A stretch of DNA of 64,000 nucleotides. Origin: Prevotella sp. MA2016. GTDB taxonomy: Bacteria > Bacteroidota > Bacteroidia > Bacteroidales > Bacteroidaceae. The DNA is taken from contig NZ_JHUW01000007.1 of NCBI RefSeq assembly GCF_000619825.1, forward strand, positions 186,001 through 250,000. Reading direction: 5' to 3'. This document shows positions 8,815 to 18,149 of this stretch, in pieces. Both the position numbers and the translations under genes were made by a program. How positions within the stretch are numbered: the first letter of the stretch is position 1; each line of letters begins with the position of its first letter. A model generated the notes under the pieces. The model worked only from the letters and a program-made list of their open reading frames with translations, did not search any database and was not told the origin of the DNA.

Positions 8815-9362
8815 GAATTATTACAGGTATCTATAAGGGGCGACACTTTGATATCCCCCGCTCGTTCAAGGCACGACCAACTACCGATTTTGCCAAGGAG
8901 AACATTTTTAATGTACTGAACAATTATATCGACTTCGAAGGTATCAAAGCCCTCGACTTGTTTTCGGGTACTGGTAGTATTTCGCTCGAACTGGTATCGC
9001 GTGGTTGCGAACAGGTGGTAAGCATAGAGATGGACCGCGACCACCACCGCTTCATCCAGGAATGTTTCCGCAAACTCGAGGGAAACAATGTTCAATGTAT
9101 TAGAGGTGATGTTTTCCGCTATATCAAATCGTGCAAGCAGCAGTTTGATTTCATCTTTGCCGACCCACCTTACGCCCTCAAAGAACTGCCCACCATCCCT
9201 GGTTTGATTTTCGAGAAGAACCTGCTGAAAGATGGCGGCATCCTGGTGTTTGAGCATGGTAAGGAGTACGACTTCTCGGATGCTCCACACTTCGTTGAGC
9301 ATCGCAACTATGGTAGCGTAAACTTCTCTATTTTCAGAAAAGAGGCGACAGCATCCTTGTAA
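8811..9362 (+). CDS. rsmD: 16S rRNA (guanine(966)-N2)-methyltransferase
   Basis: 183 residues, the usual RsmD length. The N-terminus MRIITGIYKGRHFDIP and the conserved ARPTTDFAKENIFNVL precede motif I DLFSGTGSISLE (49-60), and the catalytic motif IV is DPPY (118-121). It methylates G966 of 16S rRNA using S-adenosylmethionine during 30S assembly. It is translationally coupled to DUF3822 upstream. The last 29 bases overlap the 3' end of the convergent cls gene. Confidence 0.93.
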   Translation: MRIITGIYKGRHFDIPRSFKARPTTDFAKENIFNVLNNYIDFEGIKALDLFSGTGSISLELVSRGCEQVVSIEMDRDHHRFIQECFRKLEGNNVQCIRGDVFRYIKSCKQQFDFIFADPPYALKELPTIPGLIFEKNLLKDGGILVFEHGKEYDFSDAPHFVEHRNYGSVNFSIFRKEATASL

Positions 9363-10752
9363 CGCTCTCCCACAAGCGTACCAGGAAACTGCGTGTTGTC
9401 TTGGCACAGATATCCTTGAGCCATACCGAACGCTCAAGATCGCGCAAAAAAATGTTTTTCATTCGCACGGCCACACCTTCGTCGAAGAAGAAGATGTTGC
9501 CCTCAAAATTATTCTCCAAACTACGGAAATCAAAATTGGTAGATCCGCAGGTGGCGATGGCATCATCGCATATCAGCATCTTTGAGTGCAGGAATCCCGC
9601 CTCATAAAGTGCCACCTGCACGCCTGCATCCATCACCTCGCGCAGATAACTTCTGCTGGCCCATTCCACAAACTTAGCATCGCTGCGACGCGGACATATC
9701 ACCTTGACATCAACACCCCCCAGGGCAGCTGTCTTCAGGGCAAAGAGCACCGACTCATTAGGCAGGAAATAAGGTGTTTCGATATACAGATAGCGCTTGG
9801 CACCCAGGATGATGCGCACATAGCCCTGCATGATCTCCGGATAAGGTGTGGTTGGTCCGCTGGTGACCACCTGCGCCAAACAGTTGTTGGTGATATCTTC
9901 GCAGCGCGGATAGTATCTGCGATCGGTGAGCTGCGTGCGATCCACGAAATACCAGTCAACCAGGAAGGTGCGTTGCAAAGCATGCACACTACCACCCTCG
10001 ATTCTCAGCATCGTGTCGCGCCAAGGCATGTCGCCAGTACCTTTCACGTAGCGCTGCGCAATATTCATACCCCCTATATAGCCCACCTTACCATCAATCA
10101 CGATAATCTTGCGGTGATTGCGATAGTTCACCTTACTGGTGAATGACGGGAATCTGACAGGCATAAACGAGCGCACCTCGATACCAGCCTCGCGCATACG
10201 TTCGAAGAAGCGATGATGCACGTTCCAACATCCCACATCGTCATAGATAACCTTCACCGACACACCCGCTTGCGCCTTGTCTATCAAGGCATCCGAGATC
10301 AACATTCCCAGAGGGTCGTCGGCAAAGATATACATATCGATATGAATATGGTCTTGAGCTTTACCGATATCGTTCAGCAACTTGGAAATGAACTGATGGC
10401 CATCGGTACATATTTCCACCACATTATCTTTGAATGGCAATGCCAGATTTTGGTTGATAAACAAGTCGATAAGTGGTTTGTGGCGCTCAGGCAGTCGCAG
10501 ATTCTGCTGCTCGGCAAACTCCAGCATAGAGCGCTTGGTGAGCTGGTTCATAGAGCGTTCGCTCACATAGCGCTCCTTGCGGTGGTTGATACCAAAGAAA
10601 AGATAAAAGACGATGCCCACCACTGGCACGAAATAGATCACCAGTGCCCAAGCCATCGTCTTAGCAGGTTGTCGGTTGTCCATAATCACGTGTACCACCG
10701 CTATGATAGCAATGATCTGATACACTATGAATATGAGATTCAACCAGTTCAT
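9334..10752 (-). CDS. cls: Cardiolipin synthase
   Basis: 472 residues. Two N-terminal membrane helices (about 4-24 and 33-53) carry the PLDc_N feature. Two phospholipase-D HKD motifs follow: H213-K215-D220 (NHRKIIVID) and H389-K391-D396 (LHSKMLICDD), each with a downstream G(G/S)xN. It condenses two phosphatidylglycerols into cardiolipin at the inner membrane. The start overlaps the dnaG stop by four bases (ATGA, 10749-10752), so the two are co-transcribed. The 3' end runs 29 bases into rsmD on the other strand. Confidence 0.93.
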   Translation of the reverse strand: MNWLNLIFIVYQIIAIIAVVHVIMDNRQPAKTMAWALVIYFVPVVGIVFYLFFGINHRKERYVSERSMNQLTKRSMLEFAEQQNLRLPERHKPLIDLFINQNLALPFKDNVVEICTDGHQFISKLLNDIGKAQDHIHIDMYIFADDPLGMLISDALIDKAQAGVSVKVIYDDVGCWNVHHRFFERMREAGIEVRSFMPVRFPSFTSKVNYRNHRKIIVIDGKVGYIGGMNIAQRYVKGTGDMPWRDTMLRIEGGSVHALQRTFLVDWYFVDRTQLTDRRYYPRCEDITNNCLAQVVTSGPTTPYPEIMQGYVRIILGAKRYLYIETPYFLPNESVLFALKTAALGGVDVKVICPRRSDAKFVEWASRSYLREVMDAGVQVALYEAGFLHSKMLICDDAIATCGSTNFDFRSLENNFEGNIFFFDEGVAVRMKNIFLRDLERSVWLKDICAKTTRSFLVRLWESVTRMLSPLF

Positions 10753-12680
10753 CGTCCTAATTTCTTTGCTACTTCCTTAAATAGTCCATCCACACGTTTC
10801 AGTTCCGTCAGCACAGTCATGAAGTCGTCCTTGCAGGTCTTCACGGCCTGATTCAGTTCTGCCACCTTTTCTTTCAGACAGTAGTAGCGGTAATCCAGCA
10901 CCACGTGCTCCACACGCTGTCGGAGACCGCCTTCACGCTCTTTCGGTTGGAAACTCTTACTGAGCTGATAGGAATCCACCGCCATCGAGGCTGCCACCGA
11001 ACTGATCTCATAGTCAGTATGGCGCGTCAGATATTCCTCAGCTTTGAAGCCCTCCTCACCACAATGGGCCACCACCTCCTGCAGTATCTTGTTATATACA
11101 GGCTTACTGAAGTTCAGTCCATCCTCGCCCATATCATAGGCGATAAACTGCGCCACCGAGAGGTTGATCTTCTCACCATCAGCAGTCTCTACATCTTCGT
11201 AGATCACCTTCTCACCATCACGAACGATGGTCGTTATGATCAAGTCCTCCACCTGACTTATCTGGTCGTTGATGGTGTGCAAGCCAATCGCCATAGGCTT
11301 GCCTTGCTGCTCACGCTCCAGTTGCTGAGCGTTCTGCGCCTGTTCGCGATCATATTCTTTCTCTTTCTCCTCTCGGTCACGACTAATCAGCGTGTTCATC
11401 GAGTTGAGAAGCGTTTCTTCCTTGATACCCAACCGGCGCGACAACTGGGTGAGATACTCATCTCGCAACAGGTTGTCATCCACCACAGAGATGCTCTTCA
11501 CGATACCACCAATGGCCTCCGAACGCTTCACAGGATCGCTCACGTTTTCAACGGTCAGTTTGGTCTTAAAGGAGATAAAGTCCTCGGCATGTTCTTCGAT
11601 ATACGCCTTGAACTCCTGAGCCGTATGCTTACGTGCGAATGAGTCGGGGTCGTCGCCATCAGGCAGCAGGAGCACTTTCACCTTCATACCTTCAGCCAGC
11701 AACATATCTGTACCGCGCATGGCAGCATGGATACCAGCCTCATCACCATCATACAGCAGAATAATGTTGGGAGTGAATCTGCGCAACAGCTTGATCTGAT
11801 GTTTAGAGAGCGCCGTACCCGAGTTGGCCACCACGTTCTCCAGTCCGCATTGGTGCATCGCTATCACATCGGTATAGCCCTCAACCATATACACGCAGTC
11901 TTCCTTGGCAATCGCTTTCTTACCTTGATAAAGGCCATAGAGCTCACGCTCCTTGTGATAGATTTCCGAGTCGGGCGAGTTGACGTATTTCTGCTGCACG
12001 CCCTTGGTACGCGCATCAAGCAATCGGCCACCAAAGGCCACCACCTTTCCACTCACATTGAACCAAGGGAAGATGACACGCCCCGCATAGCGGTCGTACA
12101 CGCCTTTCTCGCCTTTGATGCAGAGTCCTGTCTTCAGCAGGAACTCCTCCTGATAGCCAGCCTTCTTAGCGGCCATAGCCAAGGCGTCGCGCTTGCTGAG
12201 CGAGAAACCGAGATTAAACTTCTCTACGATATCATCGCGCACACCACGACTGCGGAAATACTGGCGACCGATGGCCACACCATCGGGATCGTTATGAAGG
12301 ATATCCTTGAAGTAGTTCATGGCCCACTCGTTGACGATAAACATCGACTCGCGGTCACTCTGCTCACGTTTCTCCTCCTCAGTCAGCTCTTTTTCATGTA
12401 TCTCGATATTATATTTCTTAGCCAACCAGCGCAATGCCTCTGGATAGGTAATCTGCTCGTGCTTCATCAGGAAGTTGATGGCTGTGCCACCCTCACCACA
12501 CGAGAAGCACTTACATATCTGCTTGGTTGGCGACACCATGAACGAAGGTGTCTTATCATCGTGGAATGGGCACAGTCCTTTGTAGTTGACGCCCGATTTT
12601 CTGAGCGTCACAAACTCACCCACCACATCCACAATGTTCGTGGCATCCAGAATCTTGTCTATCGTTTGTCTGTCTATCAT
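10749..12680 (-). CDS. dnaG: DNA primase
   Basis: 643 residues. The N-terminal CHC2 zinc finger is C37-x2-H40...C58-x2-C61 (LCPFHDD, KCFSCGEGG). The catalytic core carries FGGRLLD-type motifs, and the TOPRIM domain is at about 260-345 (VYMVEGYTDVIAMHQ, LLYDGDEAGIHAA). The C-terminal third, which would bind the replicative helicase, is Glu/Lys-rich and less conserved. It makes RNA primers for replication. It lies 7 bases downstream of nadB's stop and is coupled to cls. Nothing is missing. Confidence 0.95.
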   Translation of the reverse strand: MIDRQTIDKILDATNIVDVVGEFVTLRKSGVNYKGLCPFHDDKTPSFMVSPTKQICKCFSCGEGGTAINFLMKHEQITYPEALRWLAKKYNIEIHEKELTEEEKREQSDRESMFIVNEWAMNYFKDILHNDPDGVAIGRQYFRSRGVRDDIVEKFNLGFSLSKRDALAMAAKKAGYQEEFLLKTGLCIKGEKGVYDRYAGRVIFPWFNVSGKVVAFGGRLLDARTKGVQQKYVNSPDSEIYHKERELYGLYQGKKAIAKEDCVYMVEGYTDVIAMHQCGLENVVANSGTALSKHQIKLLRRFTPNIILLYDGDEAGIHAAMRGTDMLLAEGMKVKVLLLPDGDDPDSFARKHTAQEFKAYIEEHAEDFISFKTKLTVENVSDPVKRSEAIGGIVKSISVVDDNLLRDEYLTQLSRRLGIKEETLLNSMNTLISRDREEKEKEYDREQAQNAQQLEREQQGKPMAIGLHTINDQISQVEDLIITTIVRDGEKVIYEDVETADGEKINLSVAQFIAYDMGEDGLNFSKPVYNKILQEVVAHCGEEGFKAEEYLTRHTDYEISSVAASMAVDSYQLSKSFQPKEREGGLRQRVEHVVLDYRYYCLKEKVAELNQAVKTCKDDFMTVLTELKRVDGLFKEVAKKLGR

Positions 12681-12687
12681 CAGCCTC

Positions 12688-14274
12688 CTACTTGTCGTAA
12701 GCGTGAACAGGGTAATCCGTAGTATAATGCAAGCCGCGGCATTCCTTGCGCTCCAGTGCCCAACGTGTGATGAGATAGCCCACGTTGATCATATTACGCA
12801 ATTCGCAGATATCCTTTGATGCCTTCACGCGCTTGAAAAGGCGCTCGGTCTCCTCGTAGAGCATATCCAGGCGGTCCCAGGCGCGATGCAGGCGCAGGTC
12901 GCTACGCACGATACCCACATAGTTTGACATGATGAGGTTCACCTCCTTCACACTCTGTGTGATGAGCACCTTCTCCTCATTGGTCAGTGTTCCCTCGTCG
13001 TTCCACTCAGGCACTTTCTCATTGAAGTCGTAGAAATCCACATGCTCCAATGAGTGTTTGGCAGCTGTCTCGGCATACACCACAGCCTCAATCAGCGAGT
13101 TGCTGGCCAGACGGTTACCACCATGCAAGCCTGTGCACGAGCACTCGCCTAAGGCATAGAGCTGCTCGATAGAAGTCTGTCCGTTCAGGTCCACTTTGAT
13201 ACCACCACACATATAGTGGGCAGCAGGACGAACAGGGATATAGTCGGTAGTGATGTCGATACCCAACGAGAGGCACTTCTGATAGATATTGGGGAAGTGC
13301 TTGCGCGTCTCAGCAGGGTCTTTATGTGTAACGTCCAGACAAACGTGGTCCAGACCGTGAATCTTCATTTCCTTATCAATGGCACGCGCCACGATGTCGC
13401 GTGGTGCCAGCGAGAGGCGATCGTCGTATTTCTCCATAAACGTCTCGCCATTGGGCAACTTCAGGATGCCGCCATAGCCACGCATAGCCTCGGTAATGAG
13501 GTAGGCAGGATGCGTCTCGTTAGGATTATGCAATACGGTGGGGTGAAACTGCACGAACTCCATGTCGGCCACCGTTCCTTTAGCACGATACACCATGGCA
13601 ATACCATCGCCAGTGGCAATCACGGGGTTCGAGGTGGTGAGATATACAGCACCGCAACCACCCGTACACATCACCGTCATCTTTGCCAAATAGGTGTCCA
13701 CCTTCTGCGTATCAGGATTCAGCACATAAGCACCATAACAGTTGATATAGGGTGAACGACGTGTGATGCGCGCTCCCAGATGGTGCTGCGTGATAATCTC
13801 TACGGCAAAGTGGTTTTCCTTGATATCGATATTTGGATTACTGCGCACTGCCTCCATCAGTCCGCGCTGAATCTCGGCACCCGTGTCGTCCTTATGGTGC
13901 AAGATACGGAACTCAGAGTGTCCGCCCTCGCGATGCAGGTCGAAGTTGCCATCACTTTTCTTATCGAAGTTCACGCCCCAGTTCACGAGTTCGCGAATCT
14001 GTTCAGGCGCCATCTTCACCACTTGTTCCACTGCCTTCGGGTCGCTGATATAGTCACCCGCAATCATGGTGTCTTCTATGTGTTTCTCGAAGTTATCCAG
14101 TTCGAGATTTGTTACCGATGCCACGCCTCCCTGGGCAAACGATGTGTTGGCCTCGTCGAGCGAAGTCTTGCAAATCATGCACACCCTACCCTTATTGGCA
14201 CGTGCCACCTTCAAGGCGTAGCTCATACCGGCCACACCAGCTCCTATCACCAGGAAATCATATTTGTAAACCAT
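12688..14274 (-). CDS. nadB: L-aspartate oxidase
   Basis: 528 residues from ATG 14274 (MVYKYDFLVIGAGVAGMSYA). A frame to 14307 is open, but its start overlaps the promoter. The FAD-binding GAGVAG is at 11-16. The fumarate-reductase-like core has EFVQFHPT and HYMCGGIKVDLNGQT, and the C-terminal helical region is typical of NadB. It oxidises L-aspartate to iminoaspartate, the first step of de novo NAD synthesis. nadA and nadC are not in the window. It is the first gene of a nadB-dnaG-cls minus-strand run. Confidence 0.93.
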   Translation of the reverse strand: MVYKYDFLVIGAGVAGMSYALKVARANKGRVCMICKTSLDEANTSFAQGGVASVTNLELDNFEKHIEDTMIAGDYISDPKAVEQVVKMAPEQIRELVNWGVNFDKKSDGNFDLHREGGHSEFRILHHKDDTGAEIQRGLMEAVRSNPNIDIKENHFAVEIITQHHLGARITRRSPYINCYGAYVLNPDTQKVDTYLAKMTVMCTGGCGAVYLTTSNPVIATGDGIAMVYRAKGTVADMEFVQFHPTVLHNPNETHPAYLITEAMRGYGGILKLPNGETFMEKYDDRLSLAPRDIVARAIDKEMKIHGLDHVCLDVTHKDPAETRKHFPNIYQKCLSLGIDITTDYIPVRPAAHYMCGGIKVDLNGQTSIEQLYALGECSCTGLHGGNRLASNSLIEAVVYAETAAKHSLEHVDFYDFNEKVPEWNDEGTLTNEEKVLITQSVKEVNLIMSNYVGIVRSDLRLHRAWDRLDMLYEETERLFKRVKASKDICELRNMINVGYLITRWALERKECRGLHYTTDYPVHAYDK

Positions 14275-14304
14275 ACAGTTGTAATAATTGTCGCTAATCA
14301 GCTG

Positions 14305-14312
14305 CAAAATTA
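14305..14312 (-). promoter_or_regulatory. -7 promoter box of nadB
   Basis: TAATTTTG on the minus strand, 31 bases before ATG 14274. It faces away from the divergent promoter at 14355. Confidence 0.65.
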
Positions 14313-14332
14313 CTTAAAATTTCCAATAATCT

Positions 14333-14362
14333 TTGCTTCTTAGCGTTTTTTTTGTATCTTTG
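14333..14362 (+). promoter_or_regulatory. Promoter of the carboxypeptidase-regulatory-like gene
   Basis: TTG at 14333-14335 and TATCTTTG at 14355-14362, 19 bases apart. The ATG is 31 bases past the -7 box. Confidence 0.75.
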
Positions 14363-14392
14363 CACCAAATAGGACACCAAACTTCAAACAAA

Positions 14393-15607
14393 ATGAAACG
14401 ACTAGCGCTTATATTCATGTTATTGGTTCCGATGGTGATGCTGGCACAACAGGCTACCGTAGGTGGAATCGTGATTGACGAGAAGACGGGGCGCCCATTG
14501 CCCCAGGTGAGTGTTTCAGTAGGCCGCATCTCAGTGGTCACTAATGAAGATGGTGCCTTCCTCTTAAAACTGGGCCAAGCGCCCAAAAACATCGTCGTGT
14601 CGCACTTGGGCTATAAGACCAAGCATGTGTCACTGCATGCTGGCGATACCGAGAACCTGAAGATCAGGCTCCAGCCCACAGTCATCCAGTTGCGCGAGGT
14701 GGTGATACGTACAGGCAATCCACGCGAAATGGTTGAGACAGCCATCCGCAAGATACCCGACAACTACAGTCGCCAACCAGAACTGCTCAAGGCATTCTAC
14801 CGCGAGACAGCCATGAAGCGCAAGCACTTCATCTACGTGGCCGAAGGTGTGGAGGATATGTATAAGACGAGCTATACACGCGGCATCGGTCGCGACAGAG
14901 TGGCTATCGTCAAAGGCAGACGACTGCTCAGTCAGAAGCAAGGCGACACCTTGGGCTTGAAGGTGATGGGCGGCCCTGTACTGCCGGTTCAGCTCGACGT
15001 GGTGAAGAACAATGAGCTACTGCTGAATCAGGAAGATATGGATGCCTACAGCTATAGCTGGGGAGCCCCCGAATACATCAACGACCGCCTGCAGATGGTG
15101 GTACTCATGGAGCCCCTTATCTCCAAGGACTATGCGCTGTATCATGGCAAGCTATATATCGACAATGAGCGACTGGCGTTTACACGCATCGAACTGAGTC
15201 TCGACATGACCGACAAGGATAAAGCCACACGCACCATGCTGGTGCGCAAGCCCCTCGGTGTGAGATTCAAACCACGCGAACTGTCGTGTGTGGTAGATTA
15301 CCGTTATAACGATGGCATCACGCGCATCAGCTATCTGCGCAACACCTTCAAGTTCAACTGCGACTGGAAGAAGCGCCTGTTCAGCACATCGTTCACCGCC
15401 ACCTGCGAGATGGCTGTCACCGATAGTCAGTCGGAGGGCGTACAGCCCATTGTGAGCCGCAACTCATTCGACTCGCGCGACTCGTACTACGACAAGGTAG
15501 AATACTTTATGGATCCCGAATATTGGGAGCACTACAATATTATTGAACCCTCAGAGTCGCTGGATAAAGCGATACGCAAGCTGGTTTCTACCTACCAGCG
15601 CAACTGA
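14393..15607 (+). CDS. Secreted protein with carboxypeptidase-regulatory-like N-domain
   Basis: 404 residues from ATG 14393. The signal peptide is MKRLALIFMLLVPMVMLAQ. Residues 21-105 are a CarboxypepD_reg-like beta-sandwich (VGGIVIDEKTGRPLPQVSVS, SHLGYKT), the domain found at the start of TonB-dependent receptors, but no barrel follows. The rest is a periplasmic or surface domain of the kind annotated as carboxypeptidase-like regulatory domain protein in Bacteroidales; its function is unknown. dacB follows 18 bases later, so the two probably share a transcript and an envelope role is plausible. Confidence 0.8.
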   Translation: MKRLALIFMLLVPMVMLAQQATVGGIVIDEKTGRPLPQVSVSVGRISVVTNEDGAFLLKLGQAPKNIVVSHLGYKTKHVSLHAGDTENLKIRLQPTVIQLREVVIRTGNPREMVETAIRKIPDNYSRQPELLKAFYRETAMKRKHFIYVAEGVEDMYKTSYTRGIGRDRVAIVKGRRLLSQKQGDTLGLKVMGGPVLPVQLDVVKNNELLLNQEDMDAYSYSWGAPEYINDRLQMVVLMEPLISKDYALYHGKLYIDNERLAFTRIELSLDMTDKDKATRTMLVRKPLGVRFKPRELSCVVDYRYNDGITRISYLRNTFKFNCDWKKRLFSTSFTATCEMAVTDSQSEGVQPIVSRNSFDSRDSYYDKVEYFMDPEYWEHYNIIEPSESLDKAIRKLVSTYQRN

Positions 15608-15625
15608 TTAGGTAATACGATTAAA

Positions 15626-16867
15626 ATGAAGACGAATATAAGGAATTGGATATTATCTTTCTTATTAGCTAGCTCGATAGGCAGTATGCAAGCGCAAACT
15701 GCCGATTCGCTTGATATAGACACCTGCGAAATTGACTCCATTGTTGAACTGCCATATGAACTGCCATGGCCACAGAACGTGCAGGAACGACTTGACACAC
15801 TGACACATAACACGCTATTTGAGCGCACCCAACTCGGACTGATGGTTTACGACCTGACTGCCGACTCTACGCTCTATACGTATCAGGCCAAGCAGGTACT
15901 CCGACCTGCTTCTACCATGAAGTTGCTCACCGCCATCGCAGCCCTCGACCAACTGGGCACCAAATACGAGTTTCGCACATCACTCTACTATACCGGTGAA
16001 GTGAAGGACAGCGTGCTCACAGGCGATCTGTATTGCGTGGGCGGCATGGACCCTCTGTTTGGGCGCAATGACATGTATGCCTTTGTAGAAAGTGTCAAGG
16101 CTCTGGGCATACACACCGTTCGCGGACGCCTGGTGACAGTCACCAATTTCAAGGAATCCGAGATGCTTGGCGAAGGCTGGTGCTGGGATGATGACAACCC
16201 CACCCTCACCCCACTGCTCTACGACGGCAAGGACGAATTCGTGAGTCGCTTCACCCAACTTTTAGTTGGCGACAGCATCACCCTTGATGCACCCGTCAGC
16301 GAGGGCACGCTGCCTAAGGATGCGCTCATGCTGTGTTCGCGCAGCCATAGCATCCAAGAGGTGCTCAACCCCATGATGAAGGATAGCAACAACCTCTACG
16401 CCGAATCAATGTTTTTTCAGATAGGCGCCTCGCAAGGTGCACGCCCTGCCAAGGCCTCACATGCCCGACAGCTCATCAAACGCACGCTGAGCAAGGCTGG
16501 CATCACGGGCTCTCAGTATAAGATTGCTGATGGCAGCGGCTTGTCGCTCTACAACTACGTGAGCGCCGAACTGCTCACCAAGCTGCTCGTCTATGCCTAT
16601 CGTAATGACCGCATCTACCGCGATCTTTACGTATCGCTACCGATAGCAGGCGAAGACGGCACCTTGAAGAAGCGTATGAAGGATACGCCCGCTCAGATTA
16701 ATGTGCGCGCCAAGACGGGCACACTCACAGGCATCTCATCGCTGGCAGGCTATGCTGTAGCAGCCAACAACCACGTGCTGGCATTCAGCATCATCAACCA
16801 GGGGGTACTGAAGAATGCTGATGGGCGCAATTTTCAGGACAAGGTGTGCGTGGCACTTTGTAAATAA
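15626..16867 (+). CDS. dacB: D-alanyl-D-alanine carboxypeptidase/endopeptidase, PBP4 type
   Basis: 413 residues with an N-terminal signal peptide (cleavage near QAQ at 22-24). The penicillin-binding active-site motifs are present in order: S96-x-x-K99 (RPASTMKLL), SNN (KDSNNLYAE, about residue 255) and KTG (RAKTGTLTG, about 365). It is a low-molecular-weight class C PBP that trims or cuts peptide cross-links in the periplasm. It is somewhat shorter than E. coli PBP4 (477), with a reduced insert between the first two motifs. Confidence 0.9.
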   Translation: MKTNIRNWILSFLLASSIGSMQAQTADSLDIDTCEIDSIVELPYELPWPQNVQERLDTLTHNTLFERTQLGLMVYDLTADSTLYTYQAKQVLRPASTMKLLTAIAALDQLGTKYEFRTSLYYTGEVKDSVLTGDLYCVGGMDPLFGRNDMYAFVESVKALGIHTVRGRLVTVTNFKESEMLGEGWCWDDDNPTLTPLLYDGKDEFVSRFTQLLVGDSITLDAPVSEGTLPKDALMLCSRSHSIQEVLNPMMKDSNNLYAESMFFQIGASQGARPAKASHARQLIKRTLSKAGITGSQYKIADGSGLSLYNYVSAELLTKLLVYAYRNDRIYRDLYVSLPIAGEDGTLKKRMKDTPAQINVRAKTGTLTGISSLAGYAVAANNHVLAFSIINQGVLKNADGRNFQDKVCVALCK

Positions 16868-16919
16868 TTGAAGAATTAAAGAGTTTAAGAATTGAAGTTT
16901 TAAGTATTTAAAAGTTATC

Positions 16920-18149
16920 ATGAAAGAAGAACAGATATTAGTTAGGATTACAGGTCAGGATCGCCCTGGACTCACAGCATCGGTGATGGGCATCCTCGCA
17001 AAATACGATGCACAGATTCTCGACATCGGTCAGGCCGATATCCACTCTACCCTCTCATTGGGTATCCTTATCCGTATGGAAGAGAAAAACTCAGGTCAGG
17101 TAATGAAGGAGCTACTCTTCAAGGCTACCGAACTGGGTGTACAGATTGGTTTCTCACCCATCACCGACGATGAGTACGAAGACTGGGTGGGCCATCAGGG
17201 CAAAAACCGCTATATCCTCACGGTGATGGGTCGCACCCTTGAGGCACGCCAGATAGAGGCTGCCACCTCGGTGATTGCCGAGCAAGGACTGAACATCGAC
17301 TCTATCATCCGCCTCACAGGTCGCAAGAGCATCAAGAACCCAGCCAAGCACACACGTGCCTGCATCGAGTTCTCACTGCGCGGCGAGCCTGCCGACCGTC
17401 AAGATATGCAGTCGAAGCTGATGCGCCTGTCGAGCGAGATGGAGATCGACTTCTCATTCCAGCGCGATGATATGTTCCGCCGTATGCGTCGCCTCATCTG
17501 TTTCGATATGGACTCTACACTCATCCAGACAGAGTGTATCGACGAACTGGCCGAGCGCAATGGTGTGGGTGCAGAAGTACGCGCCATCACTGAGAGCGCC
17601 ATGCGTGGCGAGATCGACTTTAAGGAAAGCTTCACCCGTCGTGTGGCTCTGCTCAAGGGTCTCGACGTGAGTGTGATGCAGGAGATAGCCGAAAAGCTGC
17701 CTATCACCGAGGGTGTGGATCGTCTGATGACCACCCTGAAGCGTTATGGTTATAAGATTGCCATCCTGAGTGGTGGATTCACTTATTTCGGCGAGTATCT
17801 GCAGCGCCGTTATGGTATCGACTATGTATATGCCAACGAACTGGAGATAGGCGACGATGGCAAGCTGACAGGTCGCTACGTAGGCGAAATCGTGGATGGT
17901 CATCGCAAGGCCGAGCTGCTGAAGCTCATTGCACAGGTTGAGAAGGTGAACCTGGCACAGACGATTGCCGTGGGTGATGGTGCCAACGACCTACCAATGA
18001 TTTCTGAGGCTGGTCTTGGTATTGCTTTCCACGCCAAGCCACGTGTGGTGGCCAATGCAGAACAGAGCATCAACACCATCGGACTGGATGGCGTGCTCTA
18101 CTTCTTAGGTTTCAAAGACTCTTACCTTGGTGATCAAGGTGTGATGTAA
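16920..18149 (+). CDS. serB: Phosphoserine phosphatase with two ACT domains
   Basis: 409 residues. Two ACT-type regulatory domains span about 1-85 (VRITGQDRPGLTASVMGILA) and 97-175 (LTVMGRTLEARQIEAATSVI). They are followed by a HAD phosphatase with nucleophile D196 and acid D198 (CFDMDSTLIQTECIDELAE), SGGFTYF (motif II) and VGDGANDLPMI (motifs III/IV). It makes L-serine from phosphoserine in the cytoplasm; the ACT domains suggest amino-acid feedback. The stop overlaps the mutY start by one base (TAATG). Confidence 0.95.
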   Translation: MKEEQILVRITGQDRPGLTASVMGILAKYDAQILDIGQADIHSTLSLGILIRMEEKNSGQVMKELLFKATELGVQIGFSPITDDEYEDWVGHQGKNRYILTVMGRTLEARQIEAATSVIAEQGLNIDSIIRLTGRKSIKNPAKHTRACIEFSLRGEPADRQDMQSKLMRLSSEMEIDFSFQRDDMFRRMRRLICFDMDSTLIQTECIDELAERNGVGAEVRAITESAMRGEIDFKESFTRRVALLKGLDVSVMQEIAEKLPITEGVDRLMTTLKRYGYKIAILSGGFTYFGEYLQRRYGIDYVYANELEIGDDGKLTGRYVGEIVDGHRKAELLKLIAQVEKVNLAQTIAVGDGANDLPMISEAGLGIAFHAKPRVVANAEQSINTIGLDGVLYFLGFKDSYLGDQGVM